DNA from: an uncultured Clostridium sp.
GTDB taxonomy: Bacteria > Bacillota_A > Clostridia > TANB77 > CAG-508
NCBI GenBank assembly: GCA_930980675.1
Contig: CAKNIU010000002.1
Location: 1-64,000 of the forward strand
Reading direction: 5' to 3'
Length of the DNA stretch: 64,000 bases
In this document: in pieces, positions 16,649-26,919 of the stretch
How the letters are laid out: the number at the start of each line of letters is the position of its first letter
Numbering within the stretch: position 1 is the stretch's first letter
Position numbers and translations under genes: made by a program
Notes under the pieces: model-generated
Told to the model about the DNA's origin: nothing
Seen by the model: the letters and a program-made list of their open reading frames with translations, nothing else
The model's database searches: none

Positions 16649-19015
16649 ATGAAAAATACAAATGAAGTATCATGGAAAAAATTAAAATACAAATGTAATC
16701 CAGATGTATTTAACTTTGTTACAACAGAAGAATTAGAAAGAAATTATGATGGCATAGGACAAGAAAGGGGCATATCATCATTAAAATTTGGGCTAAATGT
16801 GGACGTAAATGGATATAATCTTTATTTAGAAGGGCCATCAGGTGTAGGCAAAACTATGTACACCAAAAATTATTTGAACAAGATAAGTAAAAATAAAAAA
16901 GTACCACAAGATTGGTGCTATGTGTATAATTTTGAAAATCCAAATGAACCAGTTGCAATAGGTTTTCCAGCAGGACAAGGTCAAGAATTTAAAGACTGCA
17001 TGGATAAGTTCATAAAAGATATAAAAATAGAACTAAAAAGTACTTTTAATAATAATGATTTTGAAAAACAAAAAAATGTAATTGTTCAAAAATATCAAGA
17101 TAAAAGAAATAAATTATTAGAAGACTTAAACACACAATCTGCAAAATATGGGTTTCAAGTTAAGGCATCTGATACTGGTATATATATGATGCCAATGTTA
17201 GATGGCAAAGTTATAAAAGAAGAAGATTTTGATAAATTAGATGATAAATTAAAGCAAGAATATGAAAGCAAGTCGACCATAGTTCAGGAGCAAATAATCC
17301 AAGTTATAGGTAAAATAAAAGAAATAGAACAAGAGTCAGAGAAAAAGGTAAATGAATGGCAATCAAGTATAGCCTCATTATCTGTTGAAGGACATATAAC
17401 ATATGTAAAATCTAAATTTAAAAGAAATAAAAAAATAAATAAATTTTTAGAGGGTGTAAAAAAAGATATACTTAAAAACATTTCAAAATTTATTGGCGAA
17501 GATAAAAAGCCTCAAGAACAAGCAGGACCAAGAGTTATAGAAACAAAGCCTTGGGACAACTATAGAGTAAATTTATTTATTGACAATAGCCATACAGAGG
17601 GTGCGCCTGTAATAATGGATAGTAACTATTCATTTAGCAATATTTTTGGAAGGCTAGAGTATGAAAATTATTATGGTGTATTAAAAACAGATTATACAAT
17701 GATAAGACCAGGACTTTTACATGAGGCAAATGGTGGATATATCATATTCCAATCAAACGATTTACTTACAAATCCAGCAGTTTATGATAACCTAAAAAAA
17801 GTTCTTAGAAATAAAGAACTTGGGATAGACAACTCAATGGACCAAAAATCTTCAATGGTAATGGTGTCTTTAAAACCAGAGCCAATTCCACTTGATTTAA
17901 AAGTTATAATAATTGGAAATGAAAATGTTTATCAAACATTACTTTCAGTAGATAATGACTTTAGAAAATTATTTAAAATAAAAGTAGAATTTGAAGATGA
18001 TGCTCCATTAAATGAAAAAAATCTACAAGATTTAGCAAGATTTGTACATGGATATTGTGAAGATGATGAACTTCCACATTTGGACAAATTTGCAGTTGCA
18101 AGACTTGCAGAATATTCAACAAGAGTATCAACAAACCAAAATAGAATATCTACAAGGTTTGGAGAATTAGCACAGGTTATTGCAGAAGCGGCAACATGGG
18201 CAAGATTAGATAAAGCAAAAGTTGTTACAGCAGATTATATAGATAAAGCCTTAGAAGAAAGAAAAAATAGACAAAAAAAATATGATGAAAAATACACAGA
18301 AATGATACAAGAAGGAACACTTTTAATAGACACAGAAGGAGAAAAAGTTGGACAAATAAATGGGTTAACAGTAATGTCAATAGGAGATTATTCATTTGGA
18401 AAACCTGTAAGAATAACAGTAAACACATATACAGGTAAAAAAGGAATAATAGACATTGAAAGAGAAGTAGAACTTTCTGGTTCATCACATTCAAAAGGAA
18501 TTCTTATATTAAATGGATATTTAGGTGAAAAATTTGCAAAAGATATGCCATTATCACTTACTGCAAGTATATGTTTTGAGCAATTATACAATGGGGTTGA
18601 TGGAGATAGTGCATCAAGCACAGAGCTATATGCATTACTTTCAAACCTAGCAGGAATCCCTATAAATCAAGGAATTGCAACAACAGGTTCAGTAAACCAA
18701 AAAGGAGAGATCCAAGCAATTGGCGGAGTTAATGAAAAAATAGAAGGATATTTTGAAATTTGCAAATTAAAAGGTTTAACAGGAAATCAAGGCGTAATAA
18801 TTCCTAAACAAAATATTCAAAACTTGAACCTAGATGACGAAGTTGTAAATGCAGTAAAAAACGGAAAATTCCATATTTACGCTGTGTCTACTATTGATGA
18901 AGGAATAGAAATATTAACAGGAGTTCCAGCAGGTAAAAAAGATGTTCCGGGAACAGTAAATGCAATGGTGTACAATACACTAAAAAAATATGCAAAAGCA
19001 AGCAAGGAAGAGTGA
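16649..19015 (+). CDS. Lon-type ATP-dependent protease (AAA plus S16 peptidase)
   Basis: Cytoplasmic ATP-fuelled protease of 788 residues in the Lon-like group that includes E. coli YcbZ. It has no LON N-terminal domain. Walker A is GPSGVGKT (62-69), followed by a long helical insert (about 125-275), the ATPase core with EANGGYIIFQSNDLL, and YSTRVSTNQNRISTRFGELAQVI. The S16 domain has the catalytic pair Ser654 (in DGDSAS) and Lys697 (in GGVNEK), 43 residues apart, the same spacing as in E. coli Lon. AAAGGAAAG precedes the ATG. Substrates are unknown. Confidence 0.9.
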   Translation: MKNTNEVSWKKLKYKCNPDVFNFVTTEELERNYDGIGQERGISSLKFGLNVDVNGYNLYLEGPSGVGKTMYTKNYLNKISKNKKVPQDWCYVYNFENPNEPVAIGFPAGQGQEFKDCMDKFIKDIKIELKSTFNNNDFEKQKNVIVQKYQDKRNKLLEDLNTQSAKYGFQVKASDTGIYMMPMLDGKVIKEEDFDKLDDKLKQEYESKSTIVQEQIIQVIGKIKEIEQESEKKVNEWQSSIASLSVEGHITYVKSKFKRNKKINKFLEGVKKDILKNISKFIGEDKKPQEQAGPRVIETKPWDNYRVNLFIDNSHTEGAPVIMDSNYSFSNIFGRLEYENYYGVLKTDYTMIRPGLLHEANGGYIIFQSNDLLTNPAVYDNLKKVLRNKELGIDNSMDQKSSMVMVSLKPEPIPLDLKVIIIGNENVYQTLLSVDNDFRKLFKIKVEFEDDAPLNEKNLQDLARFVHGYCEDDELPHLDKFAVARLAEYSTRVSTNQNRISTRFGELAQVIAEAATWARLDKAKVVTADYIDKALEERKNRQKKYDEKYTEMIQEGTLLIDTEGEKVGQINGLTVMSIGDYSFGKPVRITVNTYTGKKGIIDIEREVELSGSSHSKGILILNGYLGEKFAKDMPLSLTASICFEQLYNGVDGDSASSTELYALLSNLAGIPINQGIATTGSVNQKGEIQAIGGVNEKIEGYFEICKLKGLTGNQGVIIPKQNIQNLNLDDEVVNAVKNGKFHIYAVSTIDEGIEILTGVPAGKKDVPGTVNAMVYNTLKKYAKASKEE

Positions 19016-19024
19016 AATTTTTTT

Positions 19025-19055
19025 ATAATATAGGAAAAGATTTTGCCTATATTAT
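19025..19055. repeat. perfect inverted repeat after the Lon-type gene
   Basis: ATAATATAGG (19025-19034) and CCTATATTAT (19046-19055) are exact complements with an 11-base loop. No T-run follows on either strand, so it is a 3' hairpin rather than a classic terminator. It resembles the hairpin after ftsY at 63203-63238. Confidence 0.5.
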
Positions 19056-19109
19056 TAGGTTAAATTACATTAGGTACCCCAGCAAAGCATATATAAGAAA
19101 GGTAAGTAA

Positions 19110-19859
19110 ATGAAAAAAATACTTAAAAATATTTTCCTATTTGTTTTAATAGTAGTGTTCTTATTTTCTTTATATAAAATTATTTTATACATTGTACAAA
19201 CAAATACAAGTAAAGAACTGAATAATAAAATTATTAGTGAAGTTATTATTGAAAATTCAATAATAACTTCAAACTCTAATAATGAGACCAAAATAAAGTT
19301 ACCTTTTAAAATTGATTTTCAGAAATTATATAATATGAATACAGATATAAAAGGATGGATTTACTTGGAAAATTCACCAATAAATTATCCGATTTTGCAA
19401 AGCACAGATAATGATTACTATTTACATAATGGAGTAGACAAGAAAAATAATGTTGCAGGAAGTATATTTTTAGACTATGAAAATAATGGAGATTTTTCAG
19501 ATAAAAATATAATAATTTATGGTCATAATATGAAAAATGACACGATGTTTGGAACCTTGCAAGATTATAGGAGCCAAGATTATTTTAATAATCATAACAA
19601 AATGTATTTAATGTCACCAACTAAAAACTATTCAATAGAAATATTTGCTGGATTTACCATATCTTCAGATAATAGCATTTATAGCTTAACAGAAAATAAC
19701 ATCAATCAAGAGCAAATTGCTCAATATATGAAAAACTCAGACTTTAATAGTGATGTAATATTTGATGAAAATGATAAAATAATAATTTTATCTACATGTT
19801 CATATGATTACAAAGATGCAAGATATGTTGTAATGGGAAAAATGATAGAAATAGTATAA
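19110..19859 (+). CDS. srtB: class B sortase
   Basis: Membrane-anchored transpeptidase that links surface proteins to the cell wall. An N-terminal signal-anchor helix (about 7-28) is followed by the class B fold: GWIYLENSPINYPILQSTDNDYYL, then IIIYGHNMKND with catalytic His139, then LSTCSYDYKDARYVVMGK with Cys230 and Arg238. It has 249 residues, normal length. AAAGG is seven bases before the ATG. The next gene (118 bases on) encodes a large wall protein ending in an SPKTF sorting signal, its most likely substrate. Confidence 0.92.
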   Translation: MKKILKNIFLFVLIVVFLFSLYKIILYIVQTNTSKELNNKIISEVIIENSIITSNSNNETKIKLPFKIDFQKLYNMNTDIKGWIYLENSPINYPILQSTDNDYYLHNGVDKKNNVAGSIFLDYENNGDFSDKNIIIYGHNMKNDTMFGTLQDYRSQDYFNNHNKMYLMSPTKNYSIEIFAGFTISSDNSIYSLTENNINQEQIAQYMKNSDFNSDVIFDENDKIIILSTCSYDYKDARYVVMGKMIEIV

Positions 19860-19898
19860 CAAAAATATCTGAAAAGTAAACATAAAACTCATAAAATA

Positions 19899-19927
19899 TT
19901 GACAAATAATATTCAATAATATATAAT
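19899..19927 (+). promoter_or_regulatory. consensus sigma-A promoter of the large surface protein gene
   Basis: TTGACA (19899-19904), exactly 17 bases, TATAAT (19922-19927): a perfect match to consensus and the best promoter in the window. It implies strong constitutive expression. Confidence 0.85.
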
Positions 19928-19976
19928 TTTCATATAAATATTTTAGTGTAGCATTGCTATACAAAAGGGGGTTTTT

Positions 19977-22900
19977 ATGAAAAGAGCTAAGAAAAGTAAT
20001 CTTAAGAAGAATTACGTCTTAGCGTTTATTTTTTTACTGGCACTAGCTATAATAATCTCTATAGGAACAATTGCAGTAAGAGCAACTGGTGAAGTAATTT
20101 ATAACGCTAATGAATGGGAAAAATTTAAAAGTAGAACAAAAGAAGAAGTAGGAGAACAATATGGATATGCAATGGGATATGACACTACATATAGAGATGA
20201 TGACAGAACTACATGGTATAAAACCACTCCATCAACAGAATATCCATATAATGTGGGAGAGTTAACTCAAGACACACATGAAGTAATGACAAGATATGTA
20301 AATTTTTATAGATGGTTAGAAGGGGCAGAACCTCTTATAGCACCATCAGAAAGTACAGAGGAATTACAAGCAGGTGCATTGGTACGTAATTTTTACTTTG
20401 ATCATACTGTGCCTGATAGTTACAAACCAGAAGATATGGACGAAGACTTATTTAAATTAGGCCAAGATGCAGATCACAATATTCTTGCAAGATATTCTAC
20501 TCCAAGAGGAGCCATAAGGGCATGGGTAAATGAAGGATATAGTATGAATTCACAAAGCTTTAACACAACAGGCCATAGAACAGCACTTACATCAAGTAGT
20601 AATGCAGAACTAAGATTCGGATATGCAGGAAGTATAGCAATAGGTGATATATATAGAGGAGGAAATACTCAAAATAAAGCATTTTATGCATTCCCAACAC
20701 CAGGATACATGCCTACAGAAGAAATAAACCCATATGGTTCAGCATGGACAATAGAATTAAATGATGACATAATAACAAATGCAAATTATGACAATGTAAC
20801 AGTTGTTGTTACAAATTTAAATACAAATGAATCATACGAATGTACTACCGCAAATGGAAAATTACTAAGCTATTCTAGGCTACTTACATTTGTACAGCCT
20901 ACAACAGATGGAAGTTACTATGCAGATGGTGAAAAATTTAAAGTTGAAGTTTATGGGCTAATAGATAAGGCAACAGGAAATGATGCAAAACTAGAATATA
21001 CAACTGAATTTTTTGATGTAACAAATTATGCACCTTCTATTGCTACAGAAGCTTATGCTGGAGAAGGCTATGACAATATTGTAATGAAAAGTGCGGATGA
21101 TGATAAATTAGAGCAAGTATCAAAAATACTTTCTGATGAAATTTTGGTCAGAACAGATTCTGGTAGAGAAGTAACAATACCAGTAAAAGGAGAATGGAAA
21201 GTTGACAAAGACAGAGAATGTTTTGTTAATGCAGGAGATACATCAGCACTTCCAGAAGGAATAACAGATCCAGACCATGTATTAGATGAAATAATAGTAA
21301 CATATGAAATAGATTCTAGCGATGGTAGTAGACTTATGTCAATTGCAAATGAAAAAGAGGGAACACAAGGTCATATATTATTGTGGAGATATATGAGTGG
21401 CTGTGATAATTATGAGCTTCATCAAGTTTATAAAGATGAAGATGGAGAATATGTAGGTCAAAAAAGATTTGACCAAGATGACAACATACCTATGTATGGA
21501 GAAACTGGATGGTTAGACTTTTCTATGACATATACGCTAAATGATAGTGGAACATATTATGGATTATATTATAAAACATCTTCGTATTTTAATGATGCAT
21601 ATGTTACAGATGGACTACAAATAGAAGTAGAAGAAAGAGAAGTTGAATCAATTAATATAAGTAATATGCCAAATAAGTTATCATACAAAGTAGGCGAAAC
21701 TTTGGATGTAACAGGTGGTAAAATAGAAATTACATATGAAGATGGTTCTAAAACAACTTTAGATATAACCTCTGAAATGATAACAGGATTTAATACTACT
21801 TCAAAAGGAGTAAAAACAATTACAGTAGCATATAAAAACAAAACTGCTACTTATGAAATATTAGTAGTAGATAACATTGATGGATTAAATGCCGTATATG
21901 GAAATAAGCTATCTGATGTAACATTACCTTCAGATGAATATGGAAAATATACTTGGCAAGTAGACTCATCTACATCAGTAGGTGAAATAGGAAAGAATGC
22001 ATTTAAAGTAAAATATACTCCAAATGACAGCAAATATGCAGAAATATCAGACTTAATAGCAACTATTACAGTAGATAAAGCAACACCAAATTATAATAAA
22101 AATATAGTTTTAAATGCAGTATATGGAAATAAATTATCAGATATAAAATTACCAGATGATGAAAATGGCACATATGAATTTGAACAAGAATTAACAACTT
22201 CGGTCGGAAATGCAGGAACAAACAAAAACATTACAATATCTTATACACCAAAAGATACAGCACATTACAATATTGTAAATAAAATACCAGTAACAATAAA
22301 TGTTGAAAAAGCAAATCCTACATATACATTACCTACAGGATTAAGAGCTAGAGCAGGAGATACTTTATCTAAAACTACTCTTCCAAAAGGATTTACATGG
22401 AATAATCCGGATGAATCAGTAGGAAATGAAGTTGGAACAAAAACATTTGAAGCAATATATACTCCAGAGGATTCAGCAAATTATAAAATTGTAAAAGTAA
22501 ATATAGAATTATTAATAAGAGACATGCCAAAATTTGACGTACCAACTAACTTAACAGCAACATATGGAGACACATTGGCAAGTATTACATTACCTACTGC
22601 TGAAAATGGAAAATTTACATTTGAAGAGGAACTTACAACATCAGTTGGAAATGCAGGAACAAACACATTTTACTTAACATTTACTCCAAATGACTTAGAA
22701 GTATATGATATTGTAGAACACATTGCAGTAAATATTACTGTAAACAAAAAGAAAGCAGACCCGATAACAATACCTACATTAGGAGAAATAACATATAATC
22801 CAAATAAAACATTAGCGGAAATAAAATTGCCAGATGGCTGGGCTTGGGAAAAACCAGAAACAATACCAACAGTAGATAATCAAGGATATAAAGCAATATA

Positions 22901-24266
22901 TACACCAACAGATGCTCTAAATTATGATTATTCAGACCAAAATTTAACACCAAATCTAACACTAAAAGTTTCAAAAGCAACACCAGAATATACAGCACCA
23001 ATATTAGTTGCATATAGAAATCAAACACTTAAAGATGTTGAATTGCCAACTATGTCAAATGGAAAATTTGTATGGCAAGATGATGTAAATACTCCTGTTG
23101 GAGAAATTGGAACAAGGACTTTCAAAGTAACATTTATACCAAATGATGCAGTAAATTACGAAACAATAAAAGACATAGTAGCTACATTAGAAGTTGGCAA
23201 AAATAAACCAGAATATACTGTACCAACTAATTTAACGGCAACATATGGTGATACTTTAGCAAATATTACATTACCAAAAGGATTTACTTGGGATAATCCA
23301 AATGAATCAGTGGGAAGTGTAGGAGAACATACTTTCTTAGCAACATATACACCAGAAGATACAGAAAACTTTGCAATAGTAAACAATATTGAAATAAAAA
23401 TCAAAGTAAATAAAAAGAAAGCAGACCCAATAACAATACCTACATTAGAAGAGATAACATATAGTCCAAACACAACATTAGCAGATATAAAGCTTCCAGA
23501 AGGTTGGAAATGGGAAGACGAATCAATAGTTCCAACAGTAGACAATAAAGGGTATAAAGCAATTTATACTCCAACAGATACAGTAAATTATGATTACTCA
23601 GATCAAAATTTAGAACCAACATTAAAATTAACTGTAAATAAAGCAAATGCAACATATACAGTACCAGAAGACATAATTGCATATTGGGGCTCAAAAATAG
23701 AAGAACTTTCTTTACCAGAAGGATTTACATGGGAAGAAGAAGGAACATTGGATGAAATAGGTACTCGCAAAGTAAAAGTAACATATACTCCAAAAGACAA
23801 TGTAAACTACAATACTGCAGAAGGAATAGAAGTTACAGTTAGAGTAATACCAGCACCATTGCCAAATGTGGAATTCCCAGAAGAAAACATAAAAGTAGAA
23901 AAGCAAGAAAATTTAACATTAGCAGATGTTGAATTACCAGAAGGATGGTACTGGGATGAGCCTGAAACAGTTGTAACAGAAGGAGCAGGACCATACTTAG
24001 CTATTTATGAAATAAGTGAAGAAGACAAAGAACATTATAATACACCAATTGCATACATAAATATAGAATTGGTAGAAAAAGATGAGCTAGCAGAAGAAAA
24101 TGCAGATGGAGATATAATAGATAATAATTCAAATAATAATGAAGAAAACAATTTAAATTCTCCAAAAACATTTGATAATATCTATTTCTACGTAATTTTG
24201 CTAGTAATATCAGGAGTGGCTATAAGCTTAATAATCATAAAGAAAAAATATAAAAGCAAACATTAG
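19977..24266 (+). CDS. giant wall-anchored surface protein: CAP domain, Ig-like domain, ten beta repeats, SPKTF sorting signal
   Basis: A 1429-residue secreted protein. Order: basic signal peptide with a hydrophobic core (about 12-37); a CAP/SCP-like domain (about 98-245, with NFYRWLEGAEPL, DHNILARYSTPRGAIRAWVNEG and TTGHRTAL); a region of unknown fold; a bacterial Ig-like domain (about 555-625, LSYKVGETLDVTGGKIEITY). About ten repeats of 70-80 residues follow (about 634-1370), each built as ATYGDTLA-x-ITLPKGFTW ... YTPxDxxNY. An acidic Asn-rich spacer leads to SPKTFDN (1395-1401), a membrane helix and KKKYKSKH. It lies beside srtB, the likely sortase. The repeats suggest a stalk that lifts the CAP domain off the wall; the ligand is unknown. 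A GGGGG Shine-Dalgarno precedes the ATG. Confidence 0.88.
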   Translation: MKRAKKSNLKKNYVLAFIFLLALAIIISIGTIAVRATGEVIYNANEWEKFKSRTKEEVGEQYGYAMGYDTTYRDDDRTTWYKTTPSTEYPYNVGELTQDTHEVMTRYVNFYRWLEGAEPLIAPSESTEELQAGALVRNFYFDHTVPDSYKPEDMDEDLFKLGQDADHNILARYSTPRGAIRAWVNEGYSMNSQSFNTTGHRTALTSSSNAELRFGYAGSIAIGDIYRGGNTQNKAFYAFPTPGYMPTEEINPYGSAWTIELNDDIITNANYDNVTVVVTNLNTNESYECTTANGKLLSYSRLLTFVQPTTDGSYYADGEKFKVEVYGLIDKATGNDAKLEYTTEFFDVTNYAPSIATEAYAGEGYDNIVMKSADDDKLEQVSKILSDEILVRTDSGREVTIPVKGEWKVDKDRECFVNAGDTSALPEGITDPDHVLDEIIVTYEIDSSDGSRLMSIANEKEGTQGHILLWRYMSGCDNYELHQVYKDEDGEYVGQKRFDQDDNIPMYGETGWLDFSMTYTLNDSGTYYGLYYKTSSYFNDAYVTDGLQIEVEEREVESINISNMPNKLSYKVGETLDVTGGKIEITYEDGSKTTLDITSEMITGFNTTSKGVKTITVAYKNKTATYEILVVDNIDGLNAVYGNKLSDVTLPSDEYGKYTWQVDSSTSVGEIGKNAFKVKYTPNDSKYAEISDLIATITVDKATPNYNKNIVLNAVYGNKLSDIKLPDDENGTYEFEQELTTSVGNAGTNKNITISYTPKDTAHYNIVNKIPVTINVEKANPTYTLPTGLRARAGDTLSKTTLPKGFTWNNPDESVGNEVGTKTFEAIYTPEDSANYKIVKVNIELLIRDMPKFDVPTNLTATYGDTLASITLPTAENGKFTFEEELTTSVGNAGTNTFYLTFTPNDLEVYDIVEHIAVNITVNKKKADPITIPTLGEITYNPNKTLAEIKLPDGWAWEKPETIPTVDNQGYKAIYTPTDALNYDYSDQNLTPNLTLKVSKATPEYTAPILVAYRNQTLKDVELPTMSNGKFVWQDDVNTPVGEIGTRTFKVTFIPNDAVNYETIKDIVATLEVGKNKPEYTVPTNLTATYGDTLANITLPKGFTWDNPNESVGSVGEHTFLATYTPEDTENFAIVNNIEIKIKVNKKKADPITIPTLEEITYSPNTTLADIKLPEGWKWEDESIVPTVDNKGYKAIYTPTDTVNYDYSDQNLEPTLKLTVNKANATYTVPEDIIAYWGSKIEELSLPEGFTWEEEGTLDEIGTRKVKVTYTPKDNVNYNTAEGIEVTVRVIPAPLPNVEFPEENIKVEKQENLTLADVELPEGWYWDEPETVVTEGAGPYLAIYEISEEDKEHYNTPIAYINIELVEKDELAEENADGDIIDNNSNNNEENNLNSPKTFDNIYFYVILLVISGVAISLIIIKKKYKSKH

Positions 24267-24280
24267 AAAGGACAGAATAA

Positions 24281-25366
24281 ATGAAAATAGGAATAGTGGG
24301 TTTACCAAACGTAGGAAAAAGTACATTATTCAATAGTATAACAAATGCAGGTGCAGAATGTGCAAACTATCCATTCTGCACCATAGAACCAAATGTTGGA
24401 GTTGTACCAGTACCAGATGAAAGACTAGATGTACTTGGAAAAATGTACGATGCAGAAAAAATAACTCATGCAATAATTGAATTTGTTGATATAGCAGGAC
24501 TAGTAAAAGGAGCAAGCAAAGGTGAAGGTTTAGGAAATAAATTCTTGTCACATATAAGAGAAACAGATTCAATAGTGGAAGTTGTAAGATGCTTTGATGA
24601 CTCAAACATAGTACATGTAGATGGAAGTGTAGACCCAATAAGAGATATAGAAACAATAAATTTAGAACTAGTTTTAGCAGACCTTGAAACTGTAAATAAA
24701 AGAATCGAAAGAGCTGCAAAGCTTGCCAAAGGCGATAAAAAATATTATGCAGAAGAAGACTTATTCAAAAAAATAAGAGACCATCTAGAAGCAGGAAAGC
24801 CAACAAGAACACTTGAATTAAATGATGATGAAAAAGAAATTATAAAAGATGCATTTTTATTAACAATGAAACCAATACTATATGTAGCAAATGTGTCAGA
24901 AGCGGATATTGGCAAAGAAAATGAATATGTAGCAAAAGTAAAAGAATATGCAAAAGCAGAAAATTCAGAAGTAGTTCAATTATGTGTAAAAATAGAAGAA
25001 GAATTATCAAGCTTAGAAGGCGATGAAAAGCAAGAAATGCTTGAGGCTATGGGACTTGATGAATCAGGATTAGATAAGGTAATAAAAGCTAGCTATGATT
25101 TATTAGGTTTAATGTCATTCTTAACAGCAGGCAAAAAAGAAGTAAGAGCATGGACAATTAAAAAAGGAACAAAAGCTCCTCAGGCAGCAGGAAAAATACA
25201 TACAGATTTTGAAAGAGGCTTCATAAAAGCAGAAATAGTGTCTTATGATGATTTGGTACGCTTAGGCTCATATCAAAAAGCAAAAGAGGCAGGACTAGTT
25301 AGACTAGAAGGCAAAGACTATGTAATGCAAAATGGAGACATAGTTGAATTTAAGTTTAACGTGTAA
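24281..25366 (+). CDS. ychF: YchF/OLA1-family P-loop ATPase
   Basis: Conserved ribosome-associated P-loop protein that prefers ATP to GTP. G1 is GLPNVGKST near residue 7, followed by NYPFCTIEPNVG. The specificity motif, NKxD in GTPases, is NVSE here, the hallmark of YchF. The C-terminal TGS-like domain has FLTAGKKEVRAWTIKKGTKAPQAAGKIHTDFERGFI. Its 361 residues are normal. It starts 14 bases after the surface protein stop and may share that strong promoter. A role in translation under stress is known from relatives. Confidence 0.95.
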   Translation: MKIGIVGLPNVGKSTLFNSITNAGAECANYPFCTIEPNVGVVPVPDERLDVLGKMYDAEKITHAIIEFVDIAGLVKGASKGEGLGNKFLSHIRETDSIVEVVRCFDDSNIVHVDGSVDPIRDIETINLELVLADLETVNKRIERAAKLAKGDKKYYAEEDLFKKIRDHLEAGKPTRTLELNDDEKEIIKDAFLLTMKPILYVANVSEADIGKENEYVAKVKEYAKAENSEVVQLCVKIEEELSSLEGDEKQEMLEAMGLDESGLDKVIKASYDLLGLMSFLTAGKKEVRAWTIKKGTKAPQAAGKIHTDFERGFIKAEIVSYDDLVRLGSYQKAKEAGLVRLEGKDYVMQNGDIVEFKFNV

Positions 25367-25375
25367 AAATTATTA

Positions 25376-25404
25376 TTGCAATTAAACTTAAATTATGATA
25401 TAAT
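25376..25404 (+). promoter_or_regulatory. sigma-A promoter of the DUF4143 ATPase gene
   Basis: TTGCAA (25376-25381), 17 bases, TATAAT (25399-25404), with TG in the extended -10 position. The 100-base leader contains TACAATT/AATTGTA and CTTAG/CTAAG inverted repeats of unknown use. Confidence 0.65.
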
Positions 25405-25508
25405 TTATACAAATTCGGAATACAATTCCTAAATTGTATAAAATGGCTTAGAAATTAGTTTCATAACTAAGTGTGTATTTAGGTCAAAAGAAAGGGTTGA
25501 TGCCTTAT

Positions 25509-26771
25509 ATGAAATATATTAATAGAAATTTGGAAAAAGAAATTGAAAAAATGATAGGAAAAGTTCCAGTAATTTTAGTTACAGGAGCCAGACAGACAGG
25601 AAAAAGCACTTTGCTAGAATATATAAACACAATCAGTCAAAACAAAATCAATTATGTTACATTGGATGATATGATTGAAAGAGCAAATGCAATAGAAGAC
25701 CCAGAAACATTTTTAAGAAGCCATGAAGCTCCACTAATAATTGATGAATTTCAATATGCTCCAAATTTATTATCATATATAAAAATAAAAGTAGATGAAG
25801 CAAGAAAAAATGAAATGTTTGGAGATGGTAAGCAAACAGGAACCATGTATTATTTAACAGGCTCACAAGTTTTTCAAACTATGAAAGAAGCTTCAGAATC
25901 ACTTGCGGGTAGAATTGGAATTTTAGAGCTAAACACTTTATCTACTAGAGAAATTTACGGAAAAAGCGAAGAATGCTTTATTCCAGATATAAACTTAATA
26001 AAGCAAAAAGAAAAATTGCCATATGAAATATTAGAAAAAGTTTTTGATAGAATATTAAAAGGAAGTTATCCGGCATTGTATAATGGGCAAGAAAACGATT
26101 TAGAAAACTTTTATTCATCATATATTAAAACATATATAGAAAGAGATATTAGAAAATTAATAAATGTAAAAGATGAAATAAAATTTTTAAAATTTATTTC
26201 AGCAGTTGCTGCTAGAACGGCTCAGGAGTATAATGCAAGTGAAATAGCTAATGATGTAGGAATAGATGCAAAAACAGTAGATGAATGGTTATCTATATTA
26301 AAAAATACATTTTTAGTATATATTCTTGGGCCATATTCAAATAATACGACGAGCCGAGCTGTAAAAAGACCAAAAATATATTTTATGGATACAGGACTAG
26401 CTTGTTATTTAGCTGGATATTTAGACGCAAGAACATTGGAAAGAAGTGCATACGCTGGTGCTATTTTTGAAACATATGTTGTGTCAGAAATAATAAAATC
26501 TTATAACAATAATGGTAGAGATACTAGATTGCACTTATATTATTACAGAGATAATAACCAAAAAGAAATTGACTTATTAATAATAGACCAAAATAATATT
26601 TACCCTGTTGAAATTAAAAAAAGTGCTAATCCGGGAAAAGACGCAATCAAAAACTTTGATGTAGTAAATAAATTTGAAATGAATTCACCAAATGGTATTG
26701 TAATTTCTCTAAGCAAAGATATACATGCTTTAGATGAGAAAAATTACATAGTGCCAATAGAATATTTGTAG
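25509..26771 (+). CDS. AAA ATPase with DUF4143 domain
   Basis: A 420-residue ATPase of the AAA_14/DUF4143 group, common in Clostridia, Bacteroidetes and archaea; function unknown. The P-loop TGARQTGKSTLLEY lies near the N-terminus and the Walker B-like APLIIDEFQYAP follows about 60 residues on. A helical middle (AARTAQEYNASEIANDVGID, a winged-helix-like segment) precedes the C-terminal DUF4143 (IYFMDTGLACYLAG, then a nuclease-like core FYRDNNQKEIDLLI, IYPVEIKKS). The Glu-x-Lys layout of that core resembles PD-(D/E)XK folds. Start: ATG 25509 lies 12 bases after AAAGGG and matches the family N-terminus; ATG 25500 is only 3 bases away. It has its own promoter and terminator, so it is independent of the polysaccharide locus. 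Confidence 0.85.
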   Translation: MKYINRNLEKEIEKMIGKVPVILVTGARQTGKSTLLEYINTISQNKINYVTLDDMIERANAIEDPETFLRSHEAPLIIDEFQYAPNLLSYIKIKVDEARKNEMFGDGKQTGTMYYLTGSQVFQTMKEASESLAGRIGILELNTLSTREIYGKSEECFIPDINLIKQKEKLPYEILEKVFDRILKGSYPALYNGQENDLENFYSSYIKTYIERDIRKLINVKDEIKFLKFISAVAARTAQEYNASEIANDVGIDAKTVDEWLSILKNTFLVYILGPYSNNTTSRAVKRPKIYFMDTGLACYLAGYLDARTLERSAYAGAIFETYVVSEIIKSYNNNGRDTRLHLYYYRDNNQKEIDLLIIDQNNIYPVEIKKSANPGKDAIKNFDVVNKFEMNSPNGIVISLSKDIHALDEKNYIVPIEYL

Positions 26772-26793
26772 AAAATTCGAAGAATAGTCAAAA

Positions 26794-26828
26794 AGAGCTT
26801 TCGATGAAGAAAGCTCTAATTTTTTCTT
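26794..26828 (+). terminator. intrinsic terminator of the DUF4143 gene
   Basis: AGAGCTTTC (26794-26802) pairs with GAAAGCTCT (26809-26817) in a 9-base-pair stem with a 6-base loop, then AATTTTTTCTT. Confidence 0.9.
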
Positions 26829-26857
26829 AAAAGATATCAAATTAGTGCATCGAAGTA

Positions 26858-26886
26858 TTGATTTATCAATATAAAAAGTATATAAT
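26858..26886 (+). promoter_or_regulatory. promoter at the head of the polysaccharide locus
   Basis: TTGATT (26858-26863), 17 bases, TATAAT (26881-26886), 34 bases before the first glycosyltransferase. It probably drives at least the genes up to 33.75 kb, since gaps between them are short and no terminator is visible. Confidence 0.7.
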
Positions 26887-26919
26887 TCTTTAGAGCTAAC
26901 TTAATGATTAGGAGTAAAC

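Noticed and set aside
21880..24080. Repetitive DNA that could suggest a CRISPR or satellite array
   Set aside because: The repeats are degenerate, 210-240 bases long, in frame, and encode the beta modules of the surface protein.
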